DNA from: Actinomycetota bacterium
Lineage (GTDB): Bacteria; Actinomycetota; Actinomycetes; Nanopelagicales; Nanopelagicaceae
Assembly: GCA_009704505.1 (NCBI GenBank)
Contig: WLEB01000008.1
Location: 1-33,018 of the forward strand
Reading direction: 5' to 3'
DNA: 33,018 nucleotides
In this document: positions 19,049 through 27,834 of the stretch, piece after piece
How the letters are laid out: each line of letters starts with the position of its first letter
Numbering within the stretch: position 1 is the stretch's first letter
Translations under genes and position numbers: made by a program
Notes under the pieces: model-generated
The model's input: only the letters and a program-made list of their open reading frames with translations
Databases searched by the model: none
What the model was told of the DNA's origin: nothing

Positions 19049-19822
19049 TTGGCCACAGTAATTCAGGCGCCATTTACCCCCAAAATACGGCACAGTTTGG
19101 CTATGGGATTAGCCGTAGTTACTGGTGCCAGTCGAGGCCTAGGTTTTGAAAGCGCTAAGGCTCTAGCAAGTGCAGGCTTTGATTTAGCCATGATCGCAAA
19201 AGATCCAACACGGCTATCTCTTGCTCAGCAGAAATTATCTGAGAGTTTTCCCAATCAGAAATTTACGACTTATCAGGTTGATCTAGAGGATATACCTGCC
19301 ACCAGAGCGATCGCCGAAAAAATCACTTCTCAAGAACAGACCCCTGAGATTTTAATGATTGCCCATGGCGTTATGAGTGAAAAAATGTCTAAGACATTAA
19401 AGACTAACGATCATGAATGGCGACGAGTTATGTCAATTAACTTGGATTCTGTTTTCACTCTGGTAAATGCCTTGATGCCTGCAATGGTTGATGCCAGAAA
19501 GGGCCGAGTAATTATCTACTCAGCATGTTTGGGGAGAATGTCTGGTCCTGGAACTGCAGGCGGCCTTGCTCCTTATCGAATTAGTAAAGCGGGCGTAAAT
19601 GCATTTGTAAGAAATCTAGCCCATGAAACAGGTCTTGGTTCGCGTGGAATTTTAGTTGATGCGATTTGTCCCAACCATTCAGCAACTGACATGGGAGGCC
19701 CTGATGCACCCCGCACTGCCCAAGAGGGTGCTGCAACTGCAAACTGGCTAGCTCTTCGCGAGTTTAATCCAGGAGATACAACTGGCGTTCTATGGGAAGA
19801 CAACGAAATAGTTCCTTGGTAA
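19049..19822 (+). CDS. Short-chain dehydrogenase/reductase
   Basis: Rossmann TGASRGLG, YRISKAGVNAF active site. TTG start at 19049 or ATG at 19103. Confidence 0.87.
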   Translation: MATVIQAPFTPKIRHSLAMGLAVVTGASRGLGFESAKALASAGFDLAMIAKDPTRLSLAQQKLSESFPNQKFTTYQVDLEDIPATRAIAEKITSQEQTPEILMIAHGVMSEKMSKTLKTNDHEWRRVMSINLDSVFTLVNALMPAMVDARKGRVIIYSACLGRMSGPGTAGGLAPYRISKAGVNAFVRNLAHETGLGSRGILVDAICPNHSATDMGGPDAPRTAQEGAATANWLALREFNPGDTTGVLWEDNEIVPW

Positions 19823-19854
19823 TTCCTAATGGTTTATAAAGCAACTATCTGTCT

Positions 19855-20232
19855 TTAAACATCAGTTGGAATCGCACGTAATGTTGCAACCAATGTTGTC
19901 AGTGCAAGTAGGGCTAATCCTGCAGCTACAAACCACAACTGTGCCTGCAACATATATGTAACAACACCTAGCGCAATCAGATTTGCTAGTACTGAAGGCG
20001 ATCTTCCAAAGTACTTTCCTTTGCGATAACCAATAGCTGAAATAGCTAATCCACCCGAACCAAGAAGTGCAAACAAGAGCACACCCAATAGAGGTAACAC
20101 CTCAAAGGAATCGGCAAAAATTGTTAGCCCTACTAACCACAACGCTAAAGCAAAAATCACTCCAGCCTCAAGGAACAGTAGGGTTGCCACTAGTGCGCGC
20201 GCTTTTGCTGCTTTGACAGAATCTGAGTTCAC
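19855..20232 (-). CDS. Small multi-pass membrane protein of unknown function
   Basis: 125 aa, about four hydrophobic segments. Confidence 0.6.
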   Translation of the reverse strand: MNSDSVKAAKARALVATLLFLEAGVIFALALWLVGLTIFADSFEVLPLLGVLLFALLGSGGLAISAIGYRKGKYFGRSPSVLANLIALGVVTYMLQAQLWFVAAGLALLALTTLVATLRAIPTDV

Positions 20233-20247
20233 GAAGGGGAGTTTAAC

Positions 20248-20646
20248 TTAAGCAGCACTCTCATCACGTTGCTTAGAGATCAAAGTCAGTTCAATTAACT
20301 CACCTTGGTCATCTCGTGCAGCAATTTCTTTGAGTGATGGACGACCAGCTTTACGCTTTTTAGCAATGATGCGACCATCTTCAAATAGTTCACCACCCCA
20401 AACGCCAGCAGGTTCTTGGCGAGATAAAGCCCCTTCTAAACACTGTGCGCGTACGGGGCATCCCCCACATAGTGATTTAGCTTGGGCAACTTCCATCTCG
20501 TCTTCAGAAAAGTAGAGTTCTGGATCGCTACTGTGACATGGCAAGTTAAATGAAGAGCCATCGCTGTAGGTGCCTGTTACGGCGTCTAAGCCAATCTTTT
20601 CATCTGCCCAGCCTGGTACTAATAGTTCACTGAAGAGAACGCTCAT
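20248..20646 (-). CDS. whiB7: WhiB-family Fe-S transcriptional regulator, WhiB7-like
   Basis: Four Cys (LPCHSSDPELYF...SLCGGCPVRAQCLEGAL), EPAGVWGGELFEDGRIIAKKRKAGRPSLK (GVWGGE turn and AT-hook-like RKAGRP), next to uvrD2 as in mycobacteria. GAGGTGA ribosome-binding site. Confidence 0.85.
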   Translation of the reverse strand: MSVLFSELLVPGWADEKIGLDAVTGTYSDGSSFNLPCHSSDPELYFSEDEMEVAQAKSLCGGCPVRAQCLEGALSRQEPAGVWGGELFEDGRIIAKKRKAGRPSLKEIAARDDQGELIELTLISKQRDESAA

Positions 20647-20769
20647 GTTCTCACCTCTTTTTTCTGGGAAATCATCTCTCCCTGTTGGCCGATTGTTATC
20701 GGGTACTGCTTCCGGTCTTTCTCTTATGGGTTATTTGTCGTTACTCGTGTGAGTTTTGTTCTTTATAGA

Positions 20770-20809
20770 AAAAGAAAAAGGGCTCCGAATCCTTGTGGAT
20801 TCGAGGCCC
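20770..20809 (-). terminator. Intrinsic terminator/attenuator in the whiB7 leader
   Basis: Minus strand: GGGCCTCGAATCC-ACAA-GGATTCGGAGCCC followed by TTTTTCTTTTTC. 4 bp plus 7 bp stem around a 2-nt mismatch. Confidence 0.8.
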
Positions 20810-20832
20810 TTGGCTTCTAGTTCTATATCGAA

Positions 20833-20988
20833 TTAATCGATGGAACCACCATTGGCCTCTTGTCCGGCATAAAACGCTGCATAAAACGCAGGCTTTGAAG
20901 TATGCCAAGAAGACTTTTTGGTTGTATGAGAAGGAGTGATCGCAGCAGAACGCTGTGCGTTTGCTGTTACGAATGATGCGTTAGACAT
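20833..20988 (-). CDS. Upstream small ORF (51 aa) in the whiB7 leader
   Basis: MSNASFVTANAQRSAAITPSHTTKKSSWHTSKPAFYAAFYAGQEANGGSID*. AGAAGGGG ribosome-binding-like sequence upstream; terminator about 24 nt after the stop codon. Confidence 0.7.
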   Translation of the reverse strand: MSNASFVTANAQRSAAITPSHTTKKSSWHTSKPAFYAAFYAGQEANGGSID

Positions 20989-21105
20989 ATTCGTTGACCC
21001 CTTCTCTCATCTTAACTACCCGCCATGGATAGTGAAGTGACAATGGTAAAGCATGGGCGACCTTACTTGCAAGGTGATTAATTTGAGCCCACAGAGCCTA
21101 AAAAG

Positions 21106-22785
21106 CTAGCTGATCAGCCCTGCCTCAACTAAAAATCGTGAGGGTTTTCCGCGATAACTAAGGTGCAGATCTTTCTTGGCCCGTGTAATTCCGACATAGA
21201 ACAAACGTCTTTCTTCATCAATTGAGGCTTGGTCATTTGTGGTGCTGTTATTTTCTAAAGGCAATATGCCCTCGCTAGCACCCATAAGAATTACACGCTC
21301 CCATTCCAGGCCTTTTGCCGCATGTAAAGTTGCAAGAGTTGTAACTGGCATTGTTGGCGGGTTATTTTGACTCACCAAATCTTCTACTTCACGCAAGTAT
21401 GTGCGCAAATTCTTAGGTGAAAATGAACTGTCGCTATCTAACTCTCGAGCCAGGTGTAAAAGTGCGGCAATTCCATCAATAGATCCACCAGTTAAAAATG
21501 GTTGGGCAAGGGTGCGAAGTTCATCAAGCCACTGAACTCCTTGTGTTGGAATAACTGATGCATTTCGAACCACTCGAAGAAATTCACGCACTTCTTTACG
21601 ATCAAAAAAGCGTTCAGTATTTCGAACTTGATTTGGTAAGTTTGCAGCGTTCATAGCTTTTTCTAAACCATTAAGTTGGTTATTCGTTCTGGCCAATACG
21701 GCAATTTCTTGGGGCGGAACACCATCTTTAATTAGTTCAGTAATCTCTCGAATGATGCCAGCAATCTCTGCTGACTCATCGCTGTAGGCAGTGATCGTTG
21801 GTTTTGATCCATGCTCATTTACCGCAACTAACTCGTTACCCATGGCACCTTTGCGCAAAATACTATTTGCAGTGAATATGATTTCAGGTGTGGATCGATA
21901 GCCAGTTGTTAAGCGGATAACTTCAGCATCTGGGAATCTGTTTGTGAAGGAATTAAGGAAAACCGGTGTTGCTCCAGCAAAAGAGTAAATTGTTTGTGCA
22001 GGATCACCAACTACACATAATTCCTGGCGGCTTCCAAGCCAAGCATTAAGTAAACGCTGTTGCAGCGGGGAAACATCTTGATATTCATCAACAGTAAAGA
22101 AGCGATATTGATCCTGAACTCGCTCCCGTACTTCACGTTCTTGCTCGATCATGGCAGTGGTTAGAAGCAAGACGTCTTCAAAATCAATTGCTCTTTCTTG
22201 ATGTTTAACACTTTCATAGGCGGTGTACACCTTTGCTAACTGTTCTGGATTAATGCGCGGTTTAACTGTGCGCTTCACAGATTCTGTTAAATAGTCCGAA
22301 GGTGCAATTTGTGAAACTTTTGCCCATTCAATCTCAGTTGCAATATCGCGTAGTAGATCACGGGATGCTATTGAAAGTTCGCCTTGAAGTTGAGCCCGCT
22401 TGATTGCCTCAGTTAAAAAGCTTGATTTTGTAGTGATTAGATCAGGCGTGCGACCACCGAAAACCTGAGGCCAAAAAAACGTTAACTGCTTTAACGCTGA
22501 AGCGTGGATTGTGCGTGCTGCAACCGATGGAACACCTAAAGATCGCAACCGTGCGCGCATTTCTCCTGCAGCGCGAGCAGTAAATGTAAGTGCAAGAACT
22601 TTATGAGGATCCATCGTTCCTATTGCGGCGGCATATGCGATTCGGTGAGTAATGGCGCGTGTTTTTCCGGTACCTGCACCAGCAATTACACAGACGGGTC
22701 CGCGAGTTGCAAGTGCAACTGCGCGTTGCTCGTTATCTAGAGCGTCAAGAATTTCTTCTGCCCGAACGTTGCCTACGGTCTCCAC
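21106..22785 (-). CDS. uvrD2: UvrD/Rep-family SF1A helicase, UvrD2-like
   Basis: 559 aa. Walker A GAGTGKTRAITHRIAYA, DEYQDVSPLQQRLL, GDPAQTIYSFAGA, TLHAAKGLEW, VGITRAKKDLHLSY. Confidence 0.88.
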   Translation of the reverse strand: METVGNVRAEEILDALDNEQRAVALATRGPVCVIAGAGTGKTRAITHRIAYAAAIGTMDPHKVLALTFTARAAGEMRARLRSLGVPSVAARTIHASALKQLTFFWPQVFGGRTPDLITTKSSFLTEAIKRAQLQGELSIASRDLLRDIATEIEWAKVSQIAPSDYLTESVKRTVKPRINPEQLAKVYTAYESVKHQERAIDFEDVLLLTTAMIEQEREVRERVQDQYRFFTVDEYQDVSPLQQRLLNAWLGSRQELCVVGDPAQTIYSFAGATPVFLNSFTNRFPDAEVIRLTTGYRSTPEIIFTANSILRKGAMGNELVAVNEHGSKPTITAYSDESAEIAGIIREITELIKDGVPPQEIAVLARTNNQLNGLEKAMNAANLPNQVRNTERFFDRKEVREFLRVVRNASVIPTQGVQWLDELRTLAQPFLTGGSIDGIAALLHLARELDSDSSFSPKNLRTYLREVEDLVSQNNPPTMPVTTLATLHAAKGLEWERVILMGASEGILPLENNSTTNDQASIDEERRLFYVGITRAKKDLHLSYRGKPSRFLVEAGLIS

Positions 22786-23744
22786 GATTGCTCGCCTTGC
22801 AAGTCGTTTCGTGAATAACCATCAACTCGCGTGTACCAAGATTCAATCATTCTTCTTGCTACTGAAATTCCTGGTGGCAACAAAATTTCACCGGATGCAA
22901 CAGTCTGTTTCATTTCATCCCGACTAAGCCAACGCACTGCAGTTATCTCTTGACCATCTGGGCGCGCATCTTGTGGACGCTCAGCAAATGCTTCGAATGC
23001 GATCATGATTGATGCTGGAAATGGCCACGGCTGAGAAGTAATGTACTTTACTTGCGATGGATAAACTCCCGCTTCTTCAAATACTTCTCTGGAAACGCAC
23101 TCTTCGAACGACTCACCTGTTTCAACAAAACCTGCAAATGTTGAGAAGCGCTTCTCTGGCCAAATTGGTTGATGGCCTAACAAAATACGATCTTCTGCAT
23201 CTCTAACAAGTACGATAACTGCTGGATCAGTTCGAGGGTGATGTTGTGTTGAATCCTCGACACATACACGAACACTTCCTCCAAGATCGCTCACCGTTTG
23301 TGCCCCGCATTTGGAGCAATGCGTATGGTTTTCATGCCAATTAGCTAATCCAACTGCATGCATTGCAAGAGTTAAATCCTCGGCATCCAAATTGCCACCA
23401 ACTTCACGCAATGTTTTGAAACCTTGGTACTTGTCTTTTTCAAAATCTCCTGAACCATCATCAATCGGCTGATTTATCCAGGTTGTACGCCAAGCAAAAT
23501 ATGGCTGATCATCATCACGACTAGTACCTAGAAAAAAACGCTCGCCTTCAATAAAGATGCCTAAAAGTTCTGAGACTGCAGGTGCATCGATAAAAGTTAA
23601 GGCATCGTTAGTGGCGCTAAGTCGGGCATCTACTAGCTGAATAATCTGAGCCTTCTTCCAGAGTTGCTCCAATTTTGCGGCATCGGTACGTAAATCGCTG
23701 CCACGATCAATTGGTGAAAGATTGAGTTCACTCATAGGAGACAA
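22773..23744 (-). CDS. nudC: NAD(+) diphosphatase (Nudix)
   Basis: 323 aa. HCSKCGAQT zinc-ribbon remnant, Nudix box GFVETGESFEECVSREVFEEAGV, SQPWPFPASIMIAFEA (NudC SQPWPFP signature). Confidence 0.93.
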   Translation of the reverse strand: MSPMSELNLSPIDRGSDLRTDAAKLEQLWKKAQIIQLVDARLSATNDALTFIDAPAVSELLGIFIEGERFFLGTSRDDDQPYFAWRTTWINQPIDDGSGDFEKDKYQGFKTLREVGGNLDAEDLTLAMHAVGLANWHENHTHCSKCGAQTVSDLGGSVRVCVEDSTQHHPRTDPAVIVLVRDAEDRILLGHQPIWPEKRFSTFAGFVETGESFEECVSREVFEEAGVYPSQVKYITSQPWPFPASIMIAFEAFAERPQDARPDGQEITAVRWLSRDEMKQTVASGEILLPPGISVARRMIESWYTRVDGYSRNDLQGEQSWRP

Positions 23745-23762
23745 CGCTACTAGCCTTAGGCC

Positions 23763-24599
23763 GTGCTCGTAACCTCATGGAATCTGCTCCATGCAATGGC
23801 CATTCCCCCAACAAACGACATTTTGGGTGACCAGATAAAGCTTGGCCAGGGGATGCTAAAAATTAATGCGGATGTAATAGGCGTGCAAGAAGTAGATGAA
23901 AAACTAGAAAGATCAGGAAAAATCTCGCAGGTTCGATTACTTGCAGAATCTATGGGAGCGGCGGACTGGGCATTTGCTCCAAGTGTCATTGGAACACCAG
24001 GATTTAAATGGCGCGCAGTAAGTAACGGTGATTTGGCAATTGTAACTAACGATAATTCTCCCACAAACAATGGAGCAGAGTTAGTTGGTGGTTATGGAAT
24101 TGGCATCGCATCCAAGATTGCCGTCAAGCATTGGGATCGAATTGATTTAGGACGCTCAGTAATTGGTATGCCATTGATCATCCCAACAGAGGGAAAAGAT
24201 GGAAAACAAAAAGCAAAACCAATTTATGTTGCAGATGAACCTCGGGTAGCACTTGCTGCAACACTTGAAAATGGTTGGACTGTGATAAATACTCATTTAT
24301 CTTTTGTTCCATTTGTAAATCTCTTTCAGCTGCGAAAGATAAAACAATGGGCCAAACAACTGGGCAAAGAATATGGAACTCAAGTTTTAATCATTGGAGA
24401 CTTGAATCTTCCAAAGGGTATTCCAGCAATTGGCTCCAGCTGGAATTCACTGATCACTCAAAATACATACCCTTCATGGGGTGCAAAAATTCAGTTTGAC
24501 TACATTTTGAGTAACACGTTAAAAGCCGGTCAGTATGAAGTGTTAGAAACTGTCACGACCGGGATCAGTGATCATCTACCGATTCGCGTCAAGATCTGA
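23763..24599 (+). CDS. Endonuclease/exonuclease/phosphatase (EEP) family protein
   Basis: SWNLLH, ADVIGVQEVDE, VINTHLSF, LIIGDLNLP, SDHLPIRV motifs in order. GTG start. Confidence 0.88.
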   Translation: MLVTSWNLLHAMAIPPTNDILGDQIKLGQGMLKINADVIGVQEVDEKLERSGKISQVRLLAESMGAADWAFAPSVIGTPGFKWRAVSNGDLAIVTNDNSPTNNGAELVGGYGIGIASKIAVKHWDRIDLGRSVIGMPLIIPTEGKDGKQKAKPIYVADEPRVALAATLENGWTVINTHLSFVPFVNLFQLRKIKQWAKQLGKEYGTQVLIIGDLNLPKGIPAIGSSWNSLITQNTYPSWGAKIQFDYILSNTLKAGQYEVLETVTTGISDHLPIRVKI

Positions 24600-24624
24600 G
24601 AAGCCTAGGACTAAAATTTCTTTA

Positions 24625-27600
24625 CTACTTGCTCTGAACTTTAATGTCAGAGATTAGCTGAACAAGATCTGCTTCATTCAATAAATCTACTGGCTGATCA
24701 GTTATGCCAGTTGGAACGTAGTGAAAAGCTGCACTGACCTTTGAAAGTTCACATCCAGACAGCTTTGCCCACGCCAATCGATACATTGCTAGTTGAACTC
24801 GCGCAGATTCTCCTAATTTCTTTGAACCAGTTTTCCAGTCCACAACTTGATAACCATCTCCGTCTGAATAAATCGCATCTATTCGCCCTCGAATTAAAAC
24901 TCCAGCAATTGTTGTTTCAAATGGGACCTCAACACGGACAGGAGTTCGTGATGCAAAACTGCTCTTGAGCCATGATGCTTTTAGGTTTTCTAATGTTGAG
25001 TCATCTTCTAATGGATCTAAATAATCTAAATACTCATCACCAAACAAAGTTGCCGCATCAGAAAACTCTCGCTCCACCCATAGGTGAAAAGCGGTCCCTC
25101 TGCGAGAATACTGATCTTGGCCACGTGGCATGGGTCTGCGAATATTGAGTGCAAGTGCAACTGGGTCTTCATGGAGAGCAACCAAAGTCGATGTTGAAAG
25201 TCTGGTTGGAAGAGCAACCTCGATTACATCTTTTTTTTGCAGCTGTTGCTCTGTGATTAGTGATTTGGCATCTAAAATCCAGGAATTTACTTCTTTATTT
25301 TCACTTTCCGTTAATGGTTGCTCGGCCACTTGATTAAAGAGATCAACTGCGGTGTTAAATTGTGACCTCTTCTCTCCTAAGTAATCACGGGGCCATTGGG
25401 CGCTCTGAGGATTTTCAAGAGTTGGATTTTCGTCGCCTTCTTCAGGTGCAGGAACATCTGAAATCAATAAGCCGCCATTACTACTAGCTGATGCTGCAAT
25501 TATGTTGAAAATATTGCTAGGTACGACAGATCGTGAACCATCACGCCACCATGACGCCGTGCACAAAAGATGAGTCCTTGCTCTTGTTATTGCAACGTAT
25601 GCAAGACGCATCTCTTCACGCATTTTGATGTGATCTACACATTGGGTGCCAAATGCTTTGATTGCTTTTGCTGCTTCGCTGTTCTTCTCAATCCCATCAA
25701 ATGAAAATGTAGGAAGCTCTAGCGCGTCACCCCTTAGAGGAAATGGAACATGTTTTTCATTTTTCAACCAATTATCTGGATCGCTTTTGTTCACTCCAGG
25801 AAAAGTGCCCTCTGATAATCCCGGAACAGCAACTACATCCCATTCGGCACCTTTAGCCATGTGAACTGTGAGAATCTGAATCACATCGGTTCGCACTTCG
25901 GGTGCTCCAGCTTTAAGACCTGCCTCTTCATCCGATGCAACATCTAACCAATCTAGAAAAGCCGAAATAGATCCTCCTGATCGCTGAAATTTCGCGGCTT
26001 CATCTAAGAATCGATCTAGGTGCCTGCGACCAGTTTGTGAACCCTCACGCAGGACAATTTCTGTTTCTAGCGTTAAATAGTTTTCAATCTCGGTTATCAA
26101 ATCAGTGATCTGTCCACCTGAATAGGCACGTAATCGTCGAAAATCCTGTGCAAAAACAACTAAACGTTGATATCCAATGTCGCTAAAGGGAAAGTGTTTT
26201 GCCAGAGTTATCTCATCAAGTGCATCAATGATCGAGCCGCTGAATTGATCGTCAGCTTCTAACTGCTCTGGATTTCCTGCAGCAATCTTTTTTATGAAAC
26301 TCTTTGAATCAGCGTGAACTGATTTTGCTCGTTCTCGGCTAAATGAACCTAAAGCAGCGATGTCGCGTGGACCTAAATTAATTCGTGGACCAGTTAAATG
26401 GCGCATTAAAGAGGAACCAGCATCTGGATCTGTAATTATCTTCATTAAAGTAACAACATCGGCGACCTCTGGTATTTGGATTAGTCCACCAATTCCAATT
26501 ACTTCAACAGGTAATCCTTGTTGGCGCAGAGCGATTTCGATTGCAGGAATCTGACTACGCTTTCTAACAAGGACCGCGCATGACTTCAAAGCAGCTGGAT
26601 CCCATAGATTTTTAAAATACTCTCCAATTGCTGCAGCTTCGCTTTCAATCGTTTCATACACTCCATAAGAGAGTTCGCCAGCACCGGCACCGTCCCGTGC
26701 TTGAAGTTCTACAACTTGTTGCCCACCGCTGCTCTTAATCAGCTGACCCACTGCATTTGCTGCTGTCAGAATTATTCTGTCATTTCGAAATGTTGTTGGA
26801 AGTGAAAAAGTATGCGTTCCGTTTTGATTATCTATCTTTGGAAAATACTTTCCAAAAGATGCCATTGTCCCTGCTGATGCTCCGCGCCAGGTGTAGATGG
26901 CTTGAGAAGGATCGCCCACTGCCATGACTGGATGTCCAGCACCATATAGTGAAGAAAGCATTCGAACTTGTGATTGTGATGTGTCTTGATATTCATCTAG
27001 TAATACAACTTTGTATTTGCCACGCTCTAAGGTTGCAACATCTGGAAAGTTTTCTGAAATGTCTGCTGCTAGTGACATTTGGTCATCAAAAGAGAGTTCT
27101 CCTGCATCCTTGCGCCTTTGTAAAAAGCTTTCCACCATTGGAAGAAGAGCATTTCGCTGCTGCATTGCACGAACTACTGCTCGAGTTTCTTCATTTGTAC
27201 TGCCTGAGAACCTCTGCATCTGTTCTAACATTTCGTTATCAATTCTTTCAATGTCTGCTGGCTTTACTTGGTGTTCTAACATGAACTTTGAAAGACCTAA
27301 TAAATCTTTAATAACTGTGCTTACTGCGCTCTGATTGCGATAAGAATCATCTGCCCAGTTGCGAACAACATCGGATGCTATTTGCCAGATTGCAGCCTCA
27401 CCTAACGGCTCTGCATCAGCATCGATGCCATAGCGAATAGCATGTTCACTTAGAAGTTTGCCCGCATAAGAATGATAGGTAGTTACGTTCGTTCCAACAG
27501 ATGAAATGTGTTTAAACTCTGGTAGCTGTGCAAGTTGTCGCAAGCGCTTACGTATTCGAACCGAAAGTTCACCTGCAGCCTTGCGCGTGAATGTAAGTCC

Positions 27601-27834
27601 CAAAATTTGATCTGGTGTCGCTAAATCATTTGCCACTAGATATAAAACTCGATTGCTCATGGTCTCGGTTTTTCCAGAGCCAGCACCTGCAACAACCACT
27701 ACTGGTTCTAGACCACTTTCAATAATCTCTGCCTGGTGGCTTGTAATTGGTTTGATTTGTGAACCAAATTTAGGGTGAGCCTGTAATTTGGCAATAATTT
27801 CTTGCGGCGAGAACTTCACTTTGTCATTACTCAT
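24625..27834 (-). CDS. adnB: AdnB-like helicase-nuclease (UvrD/Rep motor plus PD-(D/E)XK nuclease)
   Basis: 1069 aa. GAGSGKTETMSNRVLYLV, LLDEYQDTSQSQVRML, GDPSQAIYTWRGA, TVHMAKGAEWDVV; C-terminal nuclease GRIDAIYSDGDGYQVVDWKTG...QLAMYRLAW. Confidence 0.9.
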   Translation of the reverse strand: MSNDKVKFSPQEIIAKLQAHPKFGSQIKPITSHQAEIIESGLEPVVVVAGAGSGKTETMSNRVLYLVANDLATPDQILGLTFTRKAAGELSVRIRKRLRQLAQLPEFKHISSVGTNVTTYHSYAGKLLSEHAIRYGIDADAEPLGEAAIWQIASDVVRNWADDSYRNQSAVSTVIKDLLGLSKFMLEHQVKPADIERIDNEMLEQMQRFSGSTNEETRAVVRAMQQRNALLPMVESFLQRRKDAGELSFDDQMSLAADISENFPDVATLERGKYKVVLLDEYQDTSQSQVRMLSSLYGAGHPVMAVGDPSQAIYTWRGASAGTMASFGKYFPKIDNQNGTHTFSLPTTFRNDRIILTAANAVGQLIKSSGGQQVVELQARDGAGAGELSYGVYETIESEAAAIGEYFKNLWDPAALKSCAVLVRKRSQIPAIEIALRQQGLPVEVIGIGGLIQIPEVADVVTLMKIITDPDAGSSLMRHLTGPRINLGPRDIAALGSFSRERAKSVHADSKSFIKKIAAGNPEQLEADDQFSGSIIDALDEITLAKHFPFSDIGYQRLVVFAQDFRRLRAYSGGQITDLITEIENYLTLETEIVLREGSQTGRRHLDRFLDEAAKFQRSGGSISAFLDWLDVASDEEAGLKAGAPEVRTDVIQILTVHMAKGAEWDVVAVPGLSEGTFPGVNKSDPDNWLKNEKHVPFPLRGDALELPTFSFDGIEKNSEAAKAIKAFGTQCVDHIKMREEMRLAYVAITRARTHLLCTASWWRDGSRSVVPSNIFNIIAASASSNGGLLISDVPAPEEGDENPTLENPQSAQWPRDYLGEKRSQFNTAVDLFNQVAEQPLTESENKEVNSWILDAKSLITEQQLQKKDVIEVALPTRLSTSTLVALHEDPVALALNIRRPMPRGQDQYSRRGTAFHLWVEREFSDAATLFGDEYLDYLDPLEDDSTLENLKASWLKSSFASRTPVRVEVPFETTIAGVLIRGRIDAIYSDGDGYQVVDWKTGSKKLGESARVQLAMYRLAWAKLSGCELSKVSAAFHYVPTGITDQPVDLLNEADLVQLISDIKVQSK

